DNA of 64,000 bases from Candidatus Methylaffinis lahnbergensis. Its GTDB lineage: Bacteria > Pseudomonadota > Alphaproteobacteria > Rhizobiales > Beijerinckiaceae. Shown piece by piece: positions 55,072 through 64,000 of this stretch (position 1 is the stretch's first letter; the number at the start of each line of letters is the position of its first letter). The stretch lies in NCBI GenBank assembly GCA_002890675.1, contig PEFW01000004.1, forward strand, positions 22,949 through 86,948, read 5' to 3'. The notes beneath the pieces were generated by a model, which saw only the letters and a list, made by a program, of their open reading frames with translations, did no database searches and had not been told where the DNA came from. The position numbers and the translations under genes are program-made.

Positions 55072-55836
55072 TCAGAAACCTGCGGCGAGCGCCGCCACCG
55101 GCCTGCCTTCGATTGCCTCGCGATAACGCGCGGTGACGTCCTTGGCAGTCCCCATGCCCTGCACAACGCCATCTTCGATCCAGATGACCCGGTCGCAGAT
55201 CTCCTCCATGGTTTCGAGATCGTGGGAGACGACGAGGATCGTGCCGTGGTTCGCGAAATCCTTGATAAAGGCGTCGCACTGTGCGTTGAAAGCCGCGTCG
55301 CCTACTGAGAGCGCTTCGTCTACGATCAAAATATCGGCGTCGGCATGCGCGCAAACGGCAAAAGCAAGCCGCGCCGCCATGCCGCTCGAATAGAGCTTGA
55401 GCGGTTGAAAAAAGAAGTCGCCGATACCAGCGAAGGCGGCGATTTCGGGAAGCCTCGCCTCGACGGCGGCGCGCCGCATGCCGAGAATGGCGCCGCCGAT
55501 CAAGGCATTTTCTCGGCCGGTCAGCTCATGGTCGAAGCCGGCGCCAAGCGCAAGGATCGGCGCCACCCGACCATTGACTTGAACACGGCCGAGCGTCGGC
55601 AAGGTTATGCCGCAGATGATCTGCAAGAGCGTGGTTTTGCCGGCGCCGTTGCGGCCGACGATGCCGATCGTTTCGCCACGGCGAACCTTGAAGCTGATGT
55701 CTCGCAGCACCCAATGCTGATGGTAAAACTGCTTCCAATGCCCGAAGATCGCTTGTTTCAGCTGATCGTTGCGCCGCACATAGAGCTGGAACGCCTTGCC
55801 GACCCGATCGCAGCTAATGACAAGATCAGATGACAT
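55072..55836 (-). CDS. Polysaccharide/polyol phosphate ABC exporter ATP-binding protein (Wzt/KpsT-like)
   Basis: VRRGETIGIVGRNGAGKTTLLQIICGITLPTLGRVQVNGRVAPILALGAGFDHELTGREN; ADILIVDEALSVGDAAFNAQC. Confidence 0.94.
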   Translation of the reverse strand: MSSDLVISCDRVGKAFQLYVRRNDQLKQAIFGHWKQFYHQHWVLRDISFKVRRGETIGIVGRNGAGKTTLLQIICGITLPTLGRVQVNGRVAPILALGAGFDHELTGRENALIGGAILGMRRAAVEARLPEIAAFAGIGDFFFQPLKLYSSGMAARLAFAVCAHADADILIVDEALSVGDAAFNAQCDAFIKDFANHGTILVVSHDLETMEEICDRVIWIEDGVVQGMGTAKDVTARYREAIEGRPVAALAAGF

Positions 55837-56629
55837 CGACGAATACGGCCTTATATTGCATGAAGAAACGATACGCGAAAAAGAAAATGAGGAGTGAGGC
55901 CAAAGCCGTACCGGAATAAAGGATGATCCCCGGAAATCTGTTGAACAAGAGAAGGTCGCGGATCATCTCGACGTAATTTCCGATCGGATTGAGATGCAGA
56001 TAGATGCGCAGACTGGGCGGCACGTCGTCGATCGAATAAAAGATCGGCGTCGCGAACATGAAGACCGGCACGATCGAGATCATGAGATGCGCGACATCGC
56101 GGGTAAACGATCCAAGCGCCATGAGAAACCAGCAGATTCCAAGCAGGAACAAAAAGAACGGCGCGACGACCACGGGCAGAGCCAAGCTCGCCGGCGGCAG
56201 CCGCCAGGTCAGCGCCAGCTCAAAGACGAGGAGAACGCCTAAGCTTATCGCGGCATAGACGGCGGCGCGGATCGTCGCCGTCCAGGCCAAGGTTTCGCTC
56301 GGGAAAATCGACTTTTTAATGACGCCCGCGTGTTCATGCAAAAGCCCCGGCGCGCGGTAGGCGAGTTCGCTGAACAGATTGAAGACAATCAATCCGGTAA
56401 AGATTGACAAAGCGTAACCGCCGACGCCGCCGCCCTTGGCCGAAGCCGGAACCCCGACCGCATGGGAAAATATCGCCGTATAGGCACCGAGCATGACGAG
56501 AGGCCCGAAGATCGCCCACACCCAGCCAAGGATCGTGCCGCGAAATCGGACCGCCAATTCGCGCCGGACCACGGCCCTGATCAACTCGCGATGGTGCCAG
56601 GCGTTGGCGAAAGGCGTAGCCAAATTCAT
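55826..56629 (-). CDS. Polysaccharide ABC exporter permease (Wzm/KpsM-like)
   Basis: RRELAVRFRGTILGWVWAIFGPLVMLGAYTAIFSHAVGV; six-TM ABC-2 type. Confidence 0.93.
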   Translation of the reverse strand: MNLATPFANAWHHRELIRAVVRRELAVRFRGTILGWVWAIFGPLVMLGAYTAIFSHAVGVPASAKGGGVGGYALSIFTGLIVFNLFSELAYRAPGLLHEHAGVIKKSIFPSETLAWTATIRAAVYAAISLGVLLVFELALTWRLPPASLALPVVVAPFFLFLLGICWFLMALGSFTRDVAHLMISIVPVFMFATPIFYSIDDVPPSLRIYLHLNPIGNYVEMIRDLLLFNRFPGIILYSGTALASLLIFFFAYRFFMQYKAVFVDVI

Positions 56630-56935
56630 CTCAGGTGCGGTCTCGAATGGTTGACCGCGAACATAGGGCGCGCGGCCAACGGCGCCCGATGTAGACCAGT
56701 TTGAGCCGCTCCCGTCAACGTGCGCCCGCTGCCGGATTAACGCAAGGATTCCAGATAACCGGGCTTTTTGGTTGGATGCGATGGGACCGATTGCCGGTCA
56801 AGGGCGATGGGATGGAGCACGCGCGCGAATGCCGTCTCGAATGAATTCTTCGTAATTAATTCTTCGTTCAGCGTTCATTCATTGCATCTGTGGTACTCTT
56901 ATAGAGTTGGAAGGCTGAGAAAAAGGGATCTTGAC

Positions 56936-57307
56936 ATGCTGAAACGTAGTTTTCGTAATTATGCGTTGAGCCTTGCGGGGGGCGCACTGCTCCTTGGCGG
57001 GTCATCCGTAGCCGGTGGCGCGATGACACTTCCCCTGCCAGGCGCCGTCGCGGATCAGGCGGCGGCCGCGGTCTTCACGGACGGCGCTGGCGCTGCCAAG
57101 GTCGAGCAAGTTTATTGGCGCGGCCGCGGCGGGGCCTGGCGCCGCGGGGGCTGGCGCGGGCGCGGCTATGGCTGGCACCGAGGCTACGGCTGGCGCGCTC
57201 GCGGCTATGGCTGGCACCGAGGCTGGGGCTGGCACGGCGGGGGCTATTGGCGCCATCGCGGCTGGGGCTGGCACCGCGGCTATGGCTGGCGCGGCCGCGG
57301 TTGGTAA
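56936..57307 (+). CDS. Secreted Gly/Trp/Arg/His-rich low-complexity protein
   Basis: Signal peptide then GYGWHRGYGWRARGYGWHRGWGWHGGGYWRHRGWGWHRGYGWRGRGW. Confidence 0.7.
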   Translation: MLKRSFRNYALSLAGGALLLGGSSVAGGAMTLPLPGAVADQAAAAVFTDGAGAAKVEQVYWRGRGGAWRRGGWRGRGYGWHRGYGWRARGYGWHRGWGWHGGGYWRHRGWGWHRGYGWRGRGW

Positions 57308-57477
57308 CACCGCGAGGCGTTCACCAAAAGCCCGCAGTGCCAGCAAGGCGCTGCGGGTCACATTTGGAGCAACGACGCCCCGGTCATCCCTTAAATTCGG
57401 CCATCTGTGCCGACAGCGAACTTCATCTCCGACTAGTGTAGTGTCTCACGTAGCGCTTGACAAAGTGAATCGGAGAT

Positions 57478-57620
57478 TTTTCACCGTGCCGGCACTTGAG
57501 CGCGCCATCCATGCCGACATCGAACGCAATAATGCCGACCCGAAGCCTTTCGTCTGGACGAAATCCGCGCACGACATCATCGGCGACGTCAACTGCGGCC
57601 GGGCGGCACTGAAAACGCCG
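57478..57620 (+). pseudogene. IS630-like transposase C-terminal remnant
   Basis: FTVPALERAIHADIERNNADPKPFVWTKSAHDIIGDVNCGRAAL; preceded by TGTAGTGTCTCA at 57437. Confidence 0.8.
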
Positions 57621-57668
57621 CCGTTGAAGCGCCTAGACAAATCGTATATCTTTGCGCGAGACGATACC

Positions 57669-59237
57669 CTAGCAACCCCATCCGGGTTTCGGCATCTGTT
57701 CAGGTTCCGGATCGTTGGCGGCTGCGGACGGCGAACCGGCCGCTAGAGGACCTTGCTTTTTGTCCTCCCCAGGGGAAGCTTTGGCGCCAGCTCCTTCTCC
57801 TATCATCGCGGGAGAGGCATTGGTCGAAAATGCCGGCTCGGGCCCGGCCTGGTTCTCCGGCGGCACAACTGCTATCGATTGTTCAATTAGGAGGGTTGGC
57901 TCGGCTGGCGCCGCAATCGGCCTGAAAAACGCTTCTTCCGGCTCGCCGCCGGCGTTCGGACGTTCGTCCGGCCTCCGCCAAATGAACGCATCGAGCTTTC
58001 CCGTCGCCGGCGAGGCCGGCAACCATTGGTCCAAGATGACGTCCCCGGCGATCCAGGCCGCATCGCGCGGCGCCCGCGACGCCCGCTCTAGCCATTCGCG
58101 AGCATATCCCGATTCGCCATGCTCTGCTTCTTCGATTTCCGCCATGATCAGACACATGCGGGCGGTCGGCCGTTCATCCGCTTCGATCATCGGCAACATG
58201 GCTTCGCGCGCGGTTTTATAGTCGCAAGCGGTCGTCGCGGCGCTAGCCAGGGCCAACCGGCTTTCTGGATTGCGCGGCAATAGCTTGGCGAGGATGCGAG
58301 CCCTTGCCAGACGATTAGCGTTTGAATCGCCGGGACGCAGATCGAGGTAGAGTTTTGCCAGTTCCGGATGCGGCGCCAGCGGCCATGCGGCCTCGATCAT
58401 TTTCGCCGCCTTGCGCACGCCGCCGCCGCGGGCCGTGAGCCGCGTGGCAAGCGCGACCGCCGGCACCAGGTCCGGCGCCCGTTTGATCGCCGAGCGCGCG
58501 AGACGCAGCGCGTCGTCTGGCGCCGTTTGTTCCTTGTCGAGCGCGATCGCGGTTGCCAGCACCGCGCGTTGCCGGTCCCGAGTTGTCCCGTCGATTATGT
58601 TTTTACTGTTTTCGAGCACCGCCAATGCACTTTGCCAGTCCTTCGCCGCGACATGCCGTTCGAGAACCGCGGTTGCCGTCCAGGGCAAGGCGGCGATATC
58701 ATGCGCGGTACTCGCAAAGTGATGTGCCAATTCGAGATCGCCACGCCGATGGGCCTGGGCGTGCAAGCCGCGTAAGCCAAGTAGTCGCGTGTGGTCGCGC
58801 CGGGTCATTTCCCTAAACGCGGCTTCCACGGCGCGGTAATCGCCTGTTAGTTGCGCCGCCTCCGCCCTCAAAAGCAAAGCCAAAGGCTCATCCGGCAGAA
58901 GTTTCTCGACCAAGGCGGCGGCCTTGCCCGCAAGCCGTGCATCCCCCGAGCCGACGGCGACAATGCCACGCGAGAGCACGGCATAGCCCTTTTCTCGGCG
59001 GCGCGCCCGGCTGACGGCGGACATGGAGGACGGGAATCGCAGTACGGAACTAAAAATTTTCCACGCTACCGCGAGCGCGGCGGCCAGAGCGAGCAGGATC
59101 CCGAGCCCAACCAAAAACGACGTTTCGATCCGGTAGCCTTGCCAGTTCAGCGTAACATCCCCCGGCCTGTCGATGAGCCAAGCCAAGCCAAGCGCCAGGG
59201 CGATGAGACCAACGAGGAAAAAGAGAACCCGGACCAT
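57669..59237 (-). CDS. hemY: HemY-like TPR protein (heme biosynthesis-associated)
   Basis: MVRVLFFLVGLIALALGLAWLIDRPGDVTLNWQGYRIETS plus TPR region; adjacent to mitofilin. Confidence 0.88.
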   Translation of the reverse strand: MVRVLFFLVGLIALALGLAWLIDRPGDVTLNWQGYRIETSFLVGLGILLALAAALAVAWKIFSSVLRFPSSMSAVSRARRREKGYAVLSRGIVAVGSGDARLAGKAAALVEKLLPDEPLALLLRAEAAQLTGDYRAVEAAFREMTRRDHTRLLGLRGLHAQAHRRGDLELAHHFASTAHDIAALPWTATAVLERHVAAKDWQSALAVLENSKNIIDGTTRDRQRAVLATAIALDKEQTAPDDALRLARSAIKRAPDLVPAVALATRLTARGGGVRKAAKMIEAAWPLAPHPELAKLYLDLRPGDSNANRLARARILAKLLPRNPESRLALASAATTACDYKTAREAMLPMIEADERPTARMCLIMAEIEEAEHGESGYAREWLERASRAPRDAAWIAGDVILDQWLPASPATGKLDAFIWRRPDERPNAGGEPEEAFFRPIAAPAEPTLLIEQSIAVVPPENQAGPEPAFSTNASPAMIGEGAGAKASPGEDKKQGPLAAGSPSAAANDPEPEQMPKPGWGC

Positions 59238-59283
59238 TTGTTTCTCGGCGAGGACTTCGTTCTCAGGTCTCAGCAGGTGGAAA

Positions 59284-60828
59284 TCACGGCTTCGGCTTGC
59301 CCAGGACCGCCACGGCATCGGCCTCGATCGACCTCGCGGCATTCAAGGCGTCGAGCCGCGCCTTCGCGGCTTCCCCCCAGCTTTCCGATTTGGTCGCGGC
59401 GGCGCCGGGCAATTCTTTCCACGCTTTATACGCGGCTTCGAGATCGTGGTCCGCAAGGGCGGTTTCAATCGCCGCGACGAGTCCTTCAACGTCAGAGGTT
59501 CCGGCATCGCCGGCGCGGTGGATGTGCACCAGGCCTTTGGCATGGCGAGTCATGCGGTCGAGGAAACTTTCATCCCCGCCGGCTTGCTTGGCGGACTCGC
59601 TCTCAATAATCCCCGGAGCGAGAGTCGCAAATCGCGCGGTTAATTGCCGTTCGGTCGAAACGGTCGATTCGGAGGCCGCGCGCAGCGGCGCGAGAGACGC
59701 CTGGGGGACGCCAAGATTTTCGAGCGCCGCGACTTCGCCCGAAAATTGTCCGCCGCCATCCAGCTTTCGCAGCAGGCTTTCGGCGACAACCGCGATGGCG
59801 TGTGCGCGGGAGCCTTCTCCGGTCGCGGCATCTGCACGATCTTGTTGCGGGCGGAGATCCGCCTTGGGCGCGGCGAGTGCCGCTTCGAGCGAAGCAAGCT
59901 TTTGCTCGAGGGTTCCGATTCGCGCTTCAAGGGGTCCGAGATCGGGAACCGCTGGCGCGGGACCAGACGCGGGCTCTTGGGCCGCCGGCTGCGACGCGAG
60001 GGCCTTTTGGGCATCGGCCTGCGCCGAATTTGCCGACTCCTCGGCTTTGTTCGCGGCGCTCTCCACGCCAGCGACGCGGGTTTCCATCGCGGCCAGAGCC
60101 GCGCGCGCGGCGGCGGAGGCGGCATCCTCCTTGCCCTTGATCGCATCCATGCGCGCGTTCAAGGAAGCCAAGCGCTCATCGGAGGCAGTTCCGTTAAACT
60201 GGGAGCCGCCGAAATAGCGCAGCCCCAATGTTCCACCGAAGCCCAGTATCGCGCCGGCGATGGCGGTAGCGGCGAGCGCGGGAAAGAGCGAGCGCGGCTT
60301 GGTTTGTTCGCCGGCCAAACTCGGTGGCGGCGCAACCATCCCGGGCGCCGCGGCCGCGTCCACGGGAGCGGGTGTTTCCGGCGTGGGTACTTCCGGGGCG
60401 TGCGGTTCCAAGGAAAATTGCGATTCGCCAGGCGATTGCACCTCGGGCGGCGCGGTTAGGGACAGCTCCGCCTCCGGCATTTGCGTCGCGGCCCTATCCG
60501 GTTCGGCCGGCGATTGGGATTGGCTGCCGTTCTCCGGTTTTTCATGGCGAAGCGATCCTGGCACGGCCACGGGCTCGGGAGCGGGTGTTCCCGGCGTGGG
60601 TACTTCCGGCGCGTGCAATCCCATGGAAACTTGCGGTTCCGTAGGCGATTGCGCCTCGGGCGGCACGGTGACGGACAGCTCCGGCTCTGGCAACTGCGTT
60701 GCGGCCCTTTTCGGTTCGGCTGGCGATTTGAATTGGCCGCCGTTCTCCGGAATTTCATGGCGAAGCGAACCTGGCACGGCGCCGGGTCCGGCTATTATCT
60801 TGGCAAGTTCTTCCTCGTCATTGGCCAT
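59284..60828 (-). CDS. Mitofilin/Mic60 family membrane protein (COG4223-like)
   Basis: One TM (LFPALAATAIAGAILGFGGTLGLRYF), coiled-coil region, C-terminal mitofilin-like domain; gene order with hemY. Confidence 0.8.
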   Translation of the reverse strand: MANDEEELAKIIAGPGAVPGSLRHEIPENGGQFKSPAEPKRAATQLPEPELSVTVPPEAQSPTEPQVSMGLHAPEVPTPGTPAPEPVAVPGSLRHEKPENGSQSQSPAEPDRAATQMPEAELSLTAPPEVQSPGESQFSLEPHAPEVPTPETPAPVDAAAAPGMVAPPPSLAGEQTKPRSLFPALAATAIAGAILGFGGTLGLRYFGGSQFNGTASDERLASLNARMDAIKGKEDAASAAARAALAAMETRVAGVESAANKAEESANSAQADAQKALASQPAAQEPASGPAPAVPDLGPLEARIGTLEQKLASLEAALAAPKADLRPQQDRADAATGEGSRAHAIAVVAESLLRKLDGGGQFSGEVAALENLGVPQASLAPLRAASESTVSTERQLTARFATLAPGIIESESAKQAGGDESFLDRMTRHAKGLVHIHRAGDAGTSDVEGLVAAIETALADHDLEAAYKAWKELPGAAATKSESWGEAAKARLDALNAARSIEADAVAVLGKPKP

Positions 60829-61200
60829 CGCGCGTCCTCGATTTCGCGCCTTTCTAAAGGAACGCATGGCCTTGCGCAACGCGCAGATCGGCGCAGGGAC
60901 CGGCTCAGACGGGCGCGGGCGCGGGACTTGTTGTGTCGTCATCCATCGGCAACGTTGCGCCGGGGGGCGCCGCGGCTACCTCCAATTGACGCTCGACGGC
61001 AACTCGCGGCGTTTGGTTAGCGGCGCGGCGGGCATCAATCCCATGTAACAATTTTAACACGCACACGGGTTTTAGAACCCGCCTGACCGTGACCCCGGCG
61101 ATTATGTTTGAGCATCCCTGTCTCCTCGTTATATATTGTTATTACCAATTGGATGGCGAAGCGAGACTTTGGACCTACGTTCGCGAACAAGGCTACGGAA

Positions 61201-62157
61201 ATGACACGTAAGAAAATAACTTCCGCGAATGACGCCGCCACTCTGCCAGCGCTTTATGTAATCGCTTCCCTGATCGCAAGCCTTCCGGGCGGCGCTTTTG
61301 CGGCGGACATGCCGTACCCTCAACCCGTACCGAACGATGCCGTGACCGACCCAATCACCGATTATTTCCTGCACTGGTTTGACCGGGCGGAAGAGGCACA
61401 GGCGAGCCAGCCGCATTGGATGACGCCGATCACGACCGTCACTCCGCGGCTTGAGCAAGAGTACAGATATGATCAATTTCAACAATTCCTGCAAAATGGC
61501 GCGGAAATTAACAATTATTTCGGCGGCAAGGGATTGGAGCTGATTCCGACGACCACCAATGAAATTCTGATCAATGTGCCGGCCTTCGAGCAGCGGCTCC
61601 GGGAGGGAAGCAAGGTCGAGCCCGCAACGGGTTTCGCCGACGGGAACTTCGTCACCATCAAACAGCGGCTGCTCAGCGCCAACGAAGAAAATGGCAACTA
61701 TATTCTCACTGCTTTTCTGGGATTTCAGGCGCCAACCGGCATTACCGCCTTTACCAACAGGCCGGCTTGGATTGTCACCCCCACCATCGCGGGTGGCATC
61801 GGCTGGGGTGATTTTGATATCCAAGGAACGATTGGCTATACGCTCCCGACTGACGAGCGGAACCACGTCGGCACGTCGCTTCTTAGCAGCTTGACCGTGC
61901 AATACCACCTCTTGGACTATTTTTGGCCGGAATTCGCCTTCAACGACACGCAATGGACGAGCGGCGAGCGCGCCGACAGAAACCAGCTCTTTGTGAGCCC
62001 TGGCATTATGTTTGGCCGTTTTCAGATCTACAACCGTGTGAAGTTTAACTTCGGCATCGCCTATCAAGTCGCGGTCGTACCCGATCACCACATAACGGAT
62101 CCGCTGACACCTATGTATAATCATGCGTGGATCCTCAGCATGCGCATGACTTTTTGA
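61201..62157 (+). CDS. Putative outer-membrane beta-barrel protein
   Basis: Signal peptide (ALYVIASLIASLPGGAFAAD), alternating aromatic beta strands, C-terminal Phe (MRMTF). Confidence 0.6.
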   Translation: MTRKKITSANDAATLPALYVIASLIASLPGGAFAADMPYPQPVPNDAVTDPITDYFLHWFDRAEEAQASQPHWMTPITTVTPRLEQEYRYDQFQQFLQNGAEINNYFGGKGLELIPTTTNEILINVPAFEQRLREGSKVEPATGFADGNFVTIKQRLLSANEENGNYILTAFLGFQAPTGITAFTNRPAWIVTPTIAGGIGWGDFDIQGTIGYTLPTDERNHVGTSLLSSLTVQYHLLDYFWPEFAFNDTQWTSGERADRNQLFVSPGIMFGRFQIYNRVKFNFGIAYQVAVVPDHHITDPLTPMYNHAWILSMRMTF

Positions 62158-62998
62158 CCTGCGCAAGACTGCGCCAGCAAACCCCGCCGTCTCGATCAGA
62201 GTTTTGACCGCGCATCATTTTGTCCCGAAAACCAGAGACCCATTTTCCGGTAATGACGCGCCGGCACCGGGTCGATCAAAGCGCGCGCCTTGAGAGGGCG
62301 GCGCCGTAATCATCCGCAAGAGGGTCTCGATATCCGCGACATGATCCAGCCAACGCGGACACCGGCACGCTTTCCATCCGGCCCGGCAAGACAATGCGCG
62401 CGGCGTCGCGGATGTCTCGCCGATTGATCGGCCAGCCCGGCACAAGCTAACCTTGAGACGATGCGTTGTCCGGTCGCGCTTCGCCCGCATGCGCGCGGAG
62501 GCCCGCAAGCGACACCTTAAATCCGCGAGCCTCCGCCGGATGAGTAAATCGGCCAGCCAAACCCTTTGCATGAAAATTCGCCTACGGCATGGAGAGGATC
62601 GAAACAAAAATGAAACATCGTTCGACGTCGCGAGGAATGCCGCGGCCTTCATTCAAGTCTCCGGCAGGGTTGCGGCGCGCACCATTTCATTTTGGTCGCG
62701 TCTCGTGGCGGTCAATGAATAAACGTCGCGTGCTTGATGCAAGCTCTTGTTGAAAACATTCCGTGGCGCGACGCGCGGCTTGCATACGATTCAATCGCTA
62801 GTATAGCTTGCCCGATGTTAGCTGCGAGATCTCGTGCGGCGGGCGTTTGAAACTGTGTCGTGGAATTGTGCCGGCGGGCGTGGAGTTCATGTTTTGAATG
62901 GCGATGCCTCGTCAATTGGGTCCAACTCAATTAAATTCGAAATGAGCGAAATTCCATCTGACTCTCAGTTCAAATTGGCAACCTTCTAGGAGGCCTCG

Positions 62999-63541
62999 AT
63001 GTCCTGGACCAATGAACGAATCGAGTTGTTGCAAAAACTCTGGCTCCAAGGATGGAGCGCCAGCCGCATTGCTGGTGAGCTTGCCTGCGGGATTACCCGT
63101 AACGCAGTGATCGGCAAGGTCTATCGGCTTGGGCTGTCGGGCCGTGTCAATGTGCGTTCGGGGAATGCGTCCGCTTCGCCGCCGCACCAAAAGGCGCCGC
63201 GGCGCCCCGCCCACCGACACGCGGACAGTCCGCAAATCGCCGGGAATACCGCCCTCGCTTTTCACCCATTTGTGATTGAAGCCCCCGCGCCCCACACGGT
63301 GCGGGAGGTTGTGGTGCCGATATCCGAACCCGTGACCATTTCGGAATTGCGGGAGTCGATGTGCCGTTGGCCGATCGGCGATCCGGCCCAGTCTGAATTT
63401 CGCTTCTGCGGCGCCAAGAAACTGCCGGGCCAAGGACCGTATTGCGCCTGCCACGCGGGCATCGCCTATCAAACCCAACATGACCGGCGGCGCGAACGGC
63501 GGCCGCAAAACGGACCTAGTGGCCCGCTTCAACGAAGTTGA
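62999..63541 (+). CDS. gcrA: GcrA-family cell cycle regulator
   Basis: MSWTNERIELLQKLWLQGWSASRIAGELACGITRNAVIGKVYRLGLSGR; C-terminal CRWPIGDP...FCGAKKLPGQGPYCACHAGIAYQ. Confidence 0.93.
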   Translation: MSWTNERIELLQKLWLQGWSASRIAGELACGITRNAVIGKVYRLGLSGRVNVRSGNASASPPHQKAPRRPAHRHADSPQIAGNTALAFHPFVIEAPAPHTVREVVVPISEPVTISELRESMCRWPIGDPAQSEFRFCGAKKLPGQGPYCACHAGIAYQTQHDRRRERRPQNGPSGPLQRS

Positions 63542-63590
63542 AAGGATTTGACGAGTAGCTTTCGGCGCGACCCGAGCGGCGGAGACGATC

Positions 63591-63911
63591 ATGGCTGCGA
63601 AGGAAATTGCCGCAAAGAAATATGTCGTGCGGTCGAGCCGCGGCGAACGCTCGCTCCATGAAGCACTGATCCGGAAAAGGAGCAACCTGGCGTGGCGCCT
63701 GCTGAAGGCGCGAATCTTGTTGAAGGCGGATGTCCCGGAAGCCGGCGAAGGGTGGAGCGGCAACCCGATCATCGAGGCTCCGACAACCACCGCAGCCAGG
63801 GTTAAACGGTTGCGCAAGCAACTGGTGGGAGACGGCGTCGCGGCCGTGTTGAGCCGCGCGCAACGCCTAGAGCGTGATTACTTTATCATGACGCGTATCC
63901 TGCATTCCTGA
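63591..63911 (+). pseudogene. IS630-like transposase N-terminal (HTH) fragment
   Basis: KKYVVRSSRGERSLHEALIRKRSNLAWRLLKARILLKADVPEAGEGWSGNPIIEAPTTTAARVKRLRKQLVGDGVAAVLSRAQR resembles the IS630 HTH region. Confidence 0.75.
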
Positions 63912-64000
63912 AATAGTTTGCGCATTCTTGCGGCGAGAAGTGGTCGAGCGAGGTTCCGAGGCGGTTCCATGTCGCGTCGATGGTTCTCTCGCCGGCTTTT

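Noticed and set aside
57002-57361. Ala/Pro/Val repeat ORF on the minus strand
   Set aside because: Artefact of the opposite strand of the GWRG-repeat gene
61129-62166. 345-aa minus-strand ORF
   Set aside because: Antisense to the putative outer-membrane protein, which has a signal peptide and C-terminal Phe

Overview
This 64 kb window looks like a chromosomal segment of an alphaproteobacterium of Rhizobiales/Beijerinckiaceae type. That placement is inferred from gene content (GcrA, the sppA-ihfB-lapA-trpF-trpB order, mitofilin next to HemY) and high GC. No database search was run. Core genes include gnd-pgl, rpmI-rplT, trpB/trpF, ihfB, sppA, galE, rho, dusA, the cytochrome bc1 genes, trmL, hemF, guaA, lolCD, proS, lptF, a Wzm/Wzt-type exporter, hemY/mitofilin and gcrA. 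The more unusual accessory content is: (1) a compact four-gene cluster with two uncharacterised NFDG-type proteins, a DyP-type peroxidase and a P450 whose I-helix looks peroxygenase-like (45.8-50.5 kb); (2) a duplicated isoprenylcysteine-methyltransferase-like plus fatty-acid-hydroxylase module with reciprocal decay on either side of three tandem Flp pilin genes and a CpaA peptidase (17.2-21.2 kb); (3) a dispersed inverted-repeat motif (GGTAGTGTCTCAGTTTGAA-like) that brackets a VOC gene, forms a 22-bp palindrome between 8-bp direct repeats, and supplies the stop codon of an lptF-like gene; (4) many decayed genes, including IS630-like, IS1-like, RHS, LysR, ArsR, GST and SRPBCC remnants. No rRNA, tRNA or CRISPR array was recognised by eye.
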